DNA from: an uncultured Halieaceae bacterium
GTDB lineage: Bacteria; Pseudomonadota; Gammaproteobacteria; Pseudomonadales; Halieaceae
DNA length: 5,452 nt
Direction: 5' to 3'
Assembly: GCA_913063005.1 (NCBI GenBank)
Contig: CAJXZI010000151.1
Span: 1 to 5,452, forward strand
In this document: piece by piece, positions 1-4,702 of the stretch
Numbering within the stretch: the first letter of the stretch is position 1
Layout: each line of letters begins with the position of its first letter
Program-made: the position numbers and the translations under genes
The notes under the pieces: generated by a model
Seen by the model: only the letters and a program-made list of their open reading frames with translations
Database searches by the model: none
Told to the model about the DNA's origin: nothing

Positions 1-238
1 GCTCGACTGTACGCCGGGACACGGCGCATTCTTCCCGCACTTTACGCTCGGCGGTTTGGATACGACGGTTGATGGCCAAGTACTGACCTCGCAAGGCGCG
101 GTCATTCCAGGGCTTTATGCAGCAGGGCGAACCGCTTGTGGGGTACCGCGGCGAGGTGATGGCTACGCCTCGGGTAGCTCGGTGGGTGATGCCACGTTTT
201 CTGGGCGACGCGCCGGGCGTCAGGCTGCGACGGCATGA
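1..238 (+). CDS. FAD-dependent dehydrogenase (fumarate reductase / KstD-like flavoprotein), C-terminal fragment
   Basis: The reading frame is open from base 2 to the TGA at 236-238; the gene starts upstream of the window, so only about 78 C-terminal residues are visible. They contain the closing part of an FAD_binding_2 fold. A TLGGL segment is followed by a short hairpin (DGQVLTSQGAVIPGLYAAGR) whose GLYAAGR is the usual FAD-contacting strand-loop. Then comes a glycine-rich GYASGSSVGDATFSGRRAG helix that caps the flavin near the C-terminus. This pattern is typical of fumarate-reductase-like flavoproteins and 3-ketosteroid dehydrogenase relatives, which move hydrides at carbons next to a carbonyl. 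The substrate cannot be assigned because the substrate-binding domain lies outside the window. The gene is followed after 113 bp by a SnoaL-like gene on the same strand, so it may be an upstream member of the same catabolic cluster. The family call is firm; the exact enzyme is not. Confidence 0.85.
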   Translation, partial: LDCTPGHGAFFPHFTLGGLDTTVDGQVLTSQGAVIPGLYAAGRTACGVPRRGDGYASGSSVGDATFSGRRAGRQAATA

Positions 239-275
239 CCGTGCCAACATTTTGACCAAGACACTAAATTGATTG

Positions 276-322
276 TGCACACTTTGCATCAGTCGGGATG
301 TAACAGACGATGTGAGTGTGCA
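276..322. promoter_or_regulatory. Nested inverted repeat in the leader of the SnoaL-like gene
   Basis: An outer perfect 8-bp inverted repeat (TGCACACT at 276-283, AGTGTGCA at 315-322) encloses an inner 7-bp pairing (TTGCATC at 284-290, GATGTAA at 297-303, one G-U pair, 6-nt loop). The two stems are contiguous on the left side and separated by an 11-nt bulge (304-314) on the right. The left arm also lies in an 8-bp palindrome, TGTGCACA (274-281). No T-run follows, so this is not a simple terminator. It could be an operator or a leader-RNA structure in the 113-bp gap before the start at 352. I found no convincing -35/-10 pair here; TTGACC at 254-259 has no good partner. The pairing is directly visible; any function is inference. 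Confidence 0.35.
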
Positions 323-351
323 GAGGCCAAAACCGCTTACAGGGAATTGCT

Positions 352-993
352 ATGACTGATACAGCACTACTTGCGCGCATCGATCGGCTCGAGTCCATCG
401 ATGAGATTCGCCAATTGGCGGCAAAGTACTCGCTCGCGCTCGATATGCGTGACATGGATGCCATGGTGAACTTGTTTCCGGAAGATGTGCGCGTTGGCAA
501 AGACAAGGTAGGTCGCGCGTATTTCAAACAGTGGATGGACGAGACCCTGCGGGTTCAATTTACCGGGACGTCCCATCATATTGGTAATCACATCATCGAA
601 TTTGAAGAACCTGACCGCGCAGTCGGTGTGGTTTATTCAAAAAACGAGCACGAAACGCCCACTGAAGACGGTGGCTGCGAGTGGGTGATTATGCAGATGC
701 TGTACTGGGACCATTACGAGCGAATCGACGGGCGCTGGTATTTCAAGCGTCGGCTGCCTTGCTACTTCTATGCGACGGATCTCAACAAGCCACCTTGCGG
801 TGATAACAAAATGCGCTGGCCCGATCGCGATCATTACGATGGGGCGTTTCACAGTTTGTTTCCCAGTTGGCAGAAGTTTTGGAGCAAGCCACCCTCTGAC
901 GAGCTTCCTTCGGTGGCACCACCTGCACCCTACGAGCAGTTTTTAAAGACCATGCGGGCGGGTACAGAAAACCCAAGCATTCGCACCCGCTAA
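352..993 (+). CDS. SnoaL-like / NTF2-fold protein (nuclear transport factor 2 family)
   Basis: A 213-residue protein ending in TAA. ATG 352 is chosen because AGGGA (341-345) sits 6 nt before it; the in-frame GTG at 316 has no such site and lies inside an inverted repeat. Residues 1-145 match the SnoaL_4 pattern. There is an N-terminal helix IRQLAAKYSLALDMRDMDAM with Tyr26, Asp31 and Asp34, a strand with SHHIGNHIIEF (His75, His76, Asn79), and a closing YWDHYERIDGRWYFKRR segment (119-134). The fold is a cone-shaped alpha+beta barrel used by polyketide cyclases, ketosteroid-isomerase relatives and hydratases, so isomerisation, hydration or ring chemistry on a ketone is plausible. Residues 145-213 form a Pro/Trp-rich tail longer than the basic domain. 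The next gene starts only 24 bp downstream, so co-transcription is likely. The family assignment is good; the reaction is unknown. Confidence 0.85.
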   Translation: MTDTALLARIDRLESIDEIRQLAAKYSLALDMRDMDAMVNLFPEDVRVGKDKVGRAYFKQWMDETLRVQFTGTSHHIGNHIIEFEEPDRAVGVVYSKNEHETPTEDGGCEWVIMQMLYWDHYERIDGRWYFKRRLPCYFYATDLNKPPCGDNKMRWPDRDHYDGAFHSLFPSWQKFWSKPPSDELPSVAPPAPYEQFLKTMRAGTENPSIRTR

Positions 994-1017
994 CGACTTT
1001 TTTAAAGGAATTTAATT

Positions 1018-2097
1018 ATGGCACTCGAGCACTTGCTGTCGCCGACGGCAGTTGGCGATCTCCGGTTAAAAAACCGCGTGGTTATGGCGCCCATGACCCG
1101 GAGCCGTGCGTCCCAAAACGACGATTGTGTCTCCGAGTTGCACGAGGCGTATTACTCTCAACGCGCTAACGCAGGACTCATCATTACGGAAGGCGTTCAT
1201 CCGTCGTTCGACGGTAAGGGTTACAACCGCACGCCCGGTATTTGCAACGAGGCGCACGTCGCTGCTTGGTCCAAAGTGGTCTCTGCGGTGCACAAGGAGG
1301 GCGGACTCATTGCCTGTCAGTTGATGCACTGTGGTCGCGTTGGACATCCTTATAACAAGGCAGCTGGTACACGGATGCTGGCGCCATCAGCGATTGCAGC
1401 GCGTGCTGAGATTTTTACCGAGCAGGGCATGCAACCGATGCCTACGCCGGAGGCTATGTCAGTCGAAGAGATTAAAGCGGTTATCGAAGACTACCGTCAG
1501 GCCGCTGAGCGCTGCTTGGCCGCAGGCTTTGACGGCGTCGAATTGCACTGTGCCTCGGGTTATTTGCCGGGGCAGTTTCTCGCCTCGGAGAGTAATCTTC
1601 GCAACGATGAATACGGTGGCTCACTCGACAATCGATTGCGCTTCATTGGGGAAGTGATCGACGCACTCGCGAGTGTGGTGGGCGCGGGGCGTATTGGTCT
1701 TCGTATCTCGCCCGGAAACCCTTATAACGATCATGTTGACGCCGACCCCGAGACGACCTATGCGGGACTTCTGAAGATGGCCGAGACTAAGGGCGTCGCC
1801 TGGGTCCATGCGATTCGCATGCCCGCTACCGGGATCGATAGCCTCTCGCTGACGCGAGAGCATTACTCGGGGACGTTGATTGGCAGCGATAGTTACACCG
1901 CTGATGAGGCGGAGGACTGCATTGCGAGCCAGGAAGTAGACGCAGTCTCCTTCGGTCGTTTGTACATTGCGAACCCAGATCTTGTCGCACGCTTTAAAGC
2001 GAACGGGCCGTTTAATCAAATGGATAAGCGGACGATCTATGGTGGGGAAGGGGCTGCAGGATACACCGACTACCCCGTTCTTTCGGATGATGCGTAG
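1018..2097 (+). CDS. Old Yellow Enzyme family FMN-dependent ene-reductase (NADH:flavin oxidoreductase)
   Basis: A 359-residue protein, normal for the family. ATG 1018 follows AAAGGAA (1004-1010) with a 7-nt spacer; the stop is TAG. It is an FMN-binding TIM barrel that uses NAD(P)H to reduce activated C=C bonds of enones. The N-terminal LKNRVVMAPMTRSRA includes Thr27, equivalent to the flavin-tuning Thr of OYE1. QLMHCGRVGHP (101-111) holds FMN-contacting Gln101. FDGVELHCASGYLPGQFL (171-188) carries His177 and proton-donor Tyr182. SNLRNDEYGGS (192-202), LRISP with Arg229, and FGRLYIANPDL (312-322) complete the FMN phosphate and ring sites. Two oddities are visible. The second carbonyl-binding residue, normally Asn or His (HxxN/HxxH), is Ser180. 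The usual Trp in QLWH is Met103. These suggest an altered substrate pocket. The gene sits mid-cluster, 24 bp after the SnoaL-like gene and 52 bp before the amidohydrolase-fold gene. Family call very firm; substrate unknown. Confidence 0.95.
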   Translation: MALEHLLSPTAVGDLRLKNRVVMAPMTRSRASQNDDCVSELHEAYYSQRANAGLIITEGVHPSFDGKGYNRTPGICNEAHVAAWSKVVSAVHKEGGLIACQLMHCGRVGHPYNKAAGTRMLAPSAIAARAEIFTEQGMQPMPTPEAMSVEEIKAVIEDYRQAAERCLAAGFDGVELHCASGYLPGQFLASESNLRNDEYGGSLDNRLRFIGEVIDALASVVGAGRIGLRISPGNPYNDHVDADPETTYAGLLKMAETKGVAWVHAIRMPATGIDSLSLTREHYSGTLIGSDSYTADEAEDCIASQEVDAVSFGRLYIANPDLVARFKANGPFNQMDKRTIYGGEGAAGYTDYPVLSDDA

Positions 2098-2137
2098 CGC
2101 TTTTTGAGCCTGTAACGTATCGCCAAACTGATAAATG

Positions 2138-2144
2138 AAGGAAA
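2138..2144 (+). promoter_or_regulatory. Ribosome binding site that sets the start of the amidohydrolase-fold gene
   Basis: AAGGAAA lies 5 nt before ATG 2150. An in-frame ATG at 2135 is preceded by A/T-rich sequence without a Shine-Dalgarno match, and using it would put this site inside the coding region. ATG 2150 is therefore preferred. Confidence 0.75.
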
Positions 2145-2149
2145 GCGCC

Positions 2150-3019
2150 ATGCCAATGCCGACGGATGTGCCTGTCATCGACCTAATGCTTGCTGTGCCA
2201 AATGACGACACCTCAAATTTTTACGATTTCATTCGTCCGCTCTTGATGGACGAGCAAAGTCGGCAGATGTTCAAGATGCCTGCGCAATACATGTTCAAGG
2301 ATCTCCCAAAGGTGGGCAAGCGTGATGATTACATCGCTTACACCCTGGAAAAGATGGATGAATTCAACATCGAAAAGGCCATGCTGGGTGTTGACGAAGG
2401 ACAGTACGAAACCCAGTGTGAGGCGGTTAAAAAGCACCCTGATCGTTTCTTTGCGTCCTACGACTGCAATCCAAATAACGGCATGGACGAGGTTCGCAAG
2501 ATTCGTCGACTCAAGGAGGAGTACGACATTAAGTCGGTGAATGCGTTCCCCTCGGGCTTATGTCCTCAGGTCTCGCTGTCTGACAAAAAATGGTATCCGA
2601 TTTTTGTGACCTGTATTGATCTTGATATTCCGTTTTGCCCCTGTGTGGGCGTGCCCGGACCCCGTATTCCCATGGAGCCCCAGAAAGTTGAGCACCTCGA
2701 TGAGATCTGTTGGTTTTTCCCAGAGCTAAAGGTGGTTATGAAGCACGGTGCTGAGCCTTGGACTGACCTTGCTTGGAAACTCATGTTGAAATACGAGAAT
2801 CTCTATTACATGACCAGTGCCTTCGCGCCAAAGCACTATCCGAAAGACATCATTAACTTCGCTAACACGCGCGGCGCCGACAAGATTATGTACGCCGGCT
2901 ACTTCCCCATGGGCCTCTCACTGGAGCGTATTTTTGGCGACATGCCTAACGTTCCGTTCAAGGACGAGGTATGGCCGAAGTTTCTTCGCGAGAACGCGAA
3001 GCGGGTGTTTAAGGTATAG
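2150..3019 (+). CDS. Amidohydrolase-fold (Amidohydro_2, COG2159-type) TIM-barrel protein with a depleted metal site
   Basis: A 289-residue protein from ATG 2150 to TAG. The overall pattern is that of Amidohydro_2 proteins (ACMSD-like decarboxylases and hydrolases). It has a first strand VPVIDLM (7-13), an alpha/beta alternation, LKVVMKHG (193-200) with the conserved barrel His199, a following strand NLYYMTSAF, GADKIMYAGYFP (242-253) where the family usually has GSDYP, and a final FLRENAKRVF helix. The usual IDxHxH on strand 1 is IDLMLA here, so both histidines are absent. The metal-binding His on strand 5 is missing from FCPCVGVPG (162-170), where two cysteines sit instead. The metal-binding Asp of GSD is replaced in AGYFP. 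Thus three of the four classical metal-ligand positions look lost, leaving His199. The protein may be metal-independent, as known for the lactonase LigI, or may have a different role. It is last in the cluster, right before a terminator. Fold confident; reaction unknown. Confidence 0.82.
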   Translation: MPMPTDVPVIDLMLAVPNDDTSNFYDFIRPLLMDEQSRQMFKMPAQYMFKDLPKVGKRDDYIAYTLEKMDEFNIEKAMLGVDEGQYETQCEAVKKHPDRFFASYDCNPNNGMDEVRKIRRLKEEYDIKSVNAFPSGLCPQVSLSDKKWYPIFVTCIDLDIPFCPCVGVPGPRIPMEPQKVEHLDEICWFFPELKVVMKHGAEPWTDLAWKLMLKYENLYYMTSAFAPKHYPKDIINFANTRGADKIMYAGYFPMGLSLERIFGDMPNVPFKDEVWPKFLRENAKRVFKV

Positions 3020-3042
3020 GTAACCAGTATTGACTGTGCATT

Positions 3043-3074
3043 AAAAAAAAACCCCGCATCTAGCGGGGTTTTTT
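3043..3074. terminator. Bidirectional rho-independent terminator between convergent genes
   Basis: A perfect CCCCGC/GCGGGG stem (3052-3057 with 3063-3068) has a 5-nt loop. It is flanked by nine A on the left (3043-3051) and six T on the right (3069-3074), which extend the stem to 12 bp. Read from either strand it gives a G/C hairpin followed by a U-run. It lies 24 bp after the amidohydrolase-fold stop and 54 bp past the stop of the minus-strand MaoC gene, so it probably ends both transcripts. The 3020-3127 gap holds nothing else I can support. Confidence 0.93.
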
Positions 3075-3127
3075 GTATTCAGCTTTCAGGCTTTTCGCCG
3101 CTCCAGCCGTTTTGGTGATCGGTGGCT

Positions 3128-3589
3128 TTATGCGGGGAAGTAAACGCTGATGGCATCGACAATACAGGCAGGCTTCTCGGCACCTTCGGCTTGCATGACG
3201 ATGCGCAGGACCATTTTGATGCCGCCGCTTGCCTCCTCGACGGATACCACGGTACCCGTTGCAGATAACTTAGAGCCGACAGTGACAGGTGAGGGGAAGC
3301 GTGTTTTCTCTGTACCGTAGTTAACGCCCATCGCGATACCGCGGACTTCGATGATCTCAGGCATGAACTTAGCCGCCAGCGACATGGTGAGGTAACCGTG
3401 AGCGATCGTGGCACCAAACGGGCCATTCGCGGCTTTCTCTGCGTCGATGTGGATCCACTGATGGTCACCGGTTGCATCCGCGAATTGGTTGATACGCTCT
3501 TGTGTGATTTCCATGCTGGGGCTAGGCCCTAGGGTCTTGCCTACAAGGTCGTATAGGTCTGCCGGTGATTCGATAACAGTTTTAGTCAT
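3128..3589 (-). CDS. MaoC-family (R)-specific enoyl-CoA hydratase (Rv0130-like)
   Basis: A 153-residue protein whose stop TAA is at 3128-3130. The start is ATG at 3589 because AAGGAAA stands 6 nt ahead of it; an extension to 3670 adds 27 residues without a binding site. It is a single hot-dog domain. The hydratase signature ADATGDHQWIHID (37-49) carries the catalytic pair Asp42 and His47, followed by GPFGATIAHGYLTMSL (56-71), the conserved overhang and substrate-binding segment. Later NYGTEKTRFPSPVTVGS and the closing strands match small stand-alone MaoC proteins such as mycobacterial Rv0130 in length and motif spacing. These hydrate trans-2-enoyl-CoA to (R)-3-hydroxyacyl-CoA, serving beta-oxidation-type degradation or PHA precursor supply. 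It converges with the upstream cluster and shares the terminator. Both catalytic residues are present, so it looks active. Acyl-chain preference cannot be told. Confidence 0.92.
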   Translation of the reverse strand: MTKTVIESPADLYDLVGKTLGPSPSMEITQERINQFADATGDHQWIHIDAEKAANGPFGATIAHGYLTMSLAAKFMPEIIEVRGIAMGVNYGTEKTRFPSPVTVGSKLSATGTVVSVEEASGGIKMVLRIVMQAEGAEKPACIVDAISVYFPA

Positions 3590-3595
3590 GCTTTG

Positions 3596-3602
3596 TTTCC
3601 TT
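3596..3602 (-). promoter_or_regulatory. Ribosome binding site that sets the MaoC start
   Basis: On the minus strand AAGGAAA lies 6 nt upstream of ATG 3589. It fixes the start of the 153-residue form against a longer open frame beginning at 3670, which has no comparable site. Confidence 0.8.
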
Positions 3603-3808
3603 ACAAATTTCAGCGAAGCGCTGTCGCAATAATATGAGGGTTCTAATGAGTAGCCTCTACTGTGCCACATAAGCCGCTCAGGTGTGCCAAATTCAAAGCC
3701 AATGGCATCATCGTTTCAGACGATAAATCCGATTGGAGACTCGCAGCGTGCTAGAGGCATAATACCGAAGGAATCTTCAAGCGAATGCGTGAGTAAGATG
3801 TGCGAGTA

Positions 3809-3837
3809 CTTGCCCAAGAAACAAGAAGCTTGCCCAA
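3809..3837. repeat. Two 9-bp direct repeats spaced 20 bp apart
   Basis: CTTGCCCAA occurs at 3809-3817 and again at 3829-3837, a 20-bp period close to two helical turns. The first copy extends to CTTGCCCAAG, itself a small inverted repeat (CTTG/CAAG). The spacing would put both copies on nearly the same face of the helix, as in paired operator half-sites. The position, about 90-118 bp before the SDR start, suits a regulator site. The repeat is seen directly; a regulatory role is inference. Confidence 0.4.
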
Positions 3838-3861
3838 AAAAATAGTGCTGTGCAGAGCTCA

Positions 3862-3920
3862 AGCAAAGCAATAGCAAAGGCGAGACAAAAGTAGAGTGAA
3901 AGCAAGGCGAAAAAAGTAGA
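3862..3920 (+). repeat. Purine-rich imperfect direct repeats just before the SDR start
   Basis: A 22-bp unit at 3874-3895 (GCAAAGGCGAGACAAAAGTA and 2 more bases) returns as a 19-bp version at 3902-3920 (GCAAGGCGAAAAAAGTAGA). AGCAA occurs four times (3862, 3867, 3873, 3901). By direct count 41 of the 50 bases at 3871-3920 are purines. The block ends 6 bp before ATG 3927. It contains no good Shine-Dalgarno at normal spacing, since AAGG at 3904-3907 is 19 nt away. It may be an untranslated leader or a protein-binding region. Confidence 0.45.
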
Positions 3921-3926
3921 ACGTTT

Positions 3927-4702
3927 ATGTCAGATCTATCTGGAAAAGTATGCTTGGTTACAGGCGGTGCGGGCCACATTGGTCGCGCAATTTGCGAGTC
4001 ACTGCTGGCCGAGGGTGCTGAGTGATTGCGGTGGGCCGACGCGAGCCTGCAGATCCGATCGAATCTCAGGGGCGCGAAGCGACGTTCTACAGTGCAGACA
4101 TCCGCGATTCCGCGGCATCTCAAGCGCTCATAGACTTCGTGAGCGAGCGCTTCGGGAGACTCGATATTTTGGTCAATAACGCGGGTGGCGGACCGCCTGT
4201 GGCGGCAGCCGATGCGAGCCCTGAGTTGACGCAGAAAATCATCTCATTAAACCTATTGGCACCGCTTGTATTGTCACAACAAGCGCACTCACTTCTCACT
4301 CAAGCGCCGGAGGGTGGCTCGATCGTCAACATCGCAAGCGTCAGCGGCGCACGCCCATCTCCGGGCACGGCTGCTTACGGCGCTGCAAAGGCCGGCTTGC
4401 TGAACGTCACCAAGTCACTGGCAATGGAGTGGGGGCCATCGATACGCGTTAACGCGCTGATAGTGGGTTTGGTGCATAACGATGCCGGCGTTGAGCACTA
4501 CGGGGGGGAGGAAGGCTTCAAGCGAGTGGCCGATATGCTGCCATTGAAGCGCATGGCCTCACCGCAAGATGTGGCAAATGCCGTGATGTTGATGTGTTCG
4601 GATCGCGCGTCTTACATCTCAGGGGCCAATTTAGAGGTGGACGGGGGTGGTGAAGTCCCCGTCTTTTTGCACCTGGCTAGCGAGTCGTCGAAAGCCAAAT
4701 AG
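3927..4702 (+). pseudogene. Short-chain dehydrogenase/reductase (SDR) with an apparent 1-base deletion
   Basis: ATG 3927 opens 32 codons (MSDLSGKVCLVTGGAGHIGR and on to AEGAE), giving the SDR nucleotide-binding strand with TGGAGHIG, then hits TGA at 4023-4025. In the -1 frame, from base 4022, the rest of the protein follows without a gap (VIAVGRRE, then VNNAG, then NIASVSG, then Tyr/Lys) to TAG 4700-4702. Joining them by restoring one G after 4022 gives about 258 residues, the normal classical SDR length, with Ser138, Tyr151 and Lys155 as catalytic residues and the NNAG motif intact. These enzymes oxidise or reduce hydroxyl/keto groups with NAD(P). No slippery heptamer precedes the break, so programmed shifting is unlikely. 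GTG 4022 overlaps the TGA and has GAGGG (4011-4015) 6 nt before it, so reinitiation as two chains is conceivable. A true mutation or a sequence error is more likely. The 3' end overlaps the minus-strand gene by 26 bp. Confidence 0.85.

Larger units (their letters stand above)
3590..3926. other. Divergent intergenic region between MaoC and SDR genes
   Basis: 337 bp with no gene I can support. On the MaoC side it holds that gene's ribosome binding site, a short hairpin CAGCG-AAG-CGCTG (3611-3623), and a possible minus-strand -10 element TATTAT (ATAATA on plus, 3629-3634) without a good -35. On the SDR side a weak plus-strand pair TTGGAG (3733-3738) and CATAAT (3758-3763), with a 19-bp spacer, is the best promoter-like match I could find, and it is poor. 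Toward the SDR start lie direct repeats and a purine-rich block, listed separately. Both promoters should be in this region, but neither is securely located. Confidence 0.5.

Noticed and set aside
316..351. GTG start adding 12 residues to the SnoaL-like protein
   Set aside because: No Shine-Dalgarno before it, it lies in an inverted-repeat arm, and AGGGA stands well placed before ATG 352.
2135..2149. ATG 2135 as start of the amidohydrolase-fold protein
   Set aside because: No ribosome binding site before it; AAGGAAA at 2138-2144 serves ATG 2150.
1621..2211. 196-codon minus-strand open frame
   Set aside because: Antisense shadow of the ene-reductase; low-quality translation and no ribosome binding site that I can see.
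3611..3623. CAGCG-AAG-CGCTG inverted repeat as a proven operator
   Set aside because: Only five paired bases; could arise by chance. Mentioned in the intergenic entry but not called a regulatory site.
3590..3670. 27-residue N-terminal extension of the MaoC protein
   Set aside because: The extension contains the ribosome binding site for ATG 3589 and shows no family similarity.
4015..4030. Programmed -1 ribosomal frameshift in the SDR
   Set aside because: No slippery heptamer precedes the TGA, and the P-site GAG codon would have to re-pair with TGA, which does not fit.
3716..4123. 135-codon minus-strand open frame
   Set aside because: It covers the purine-rich repeats and the SDR start in antisense; its Ser/Leu/Phe-rich translation comes from that composition and has no recognisable domain or binding site.
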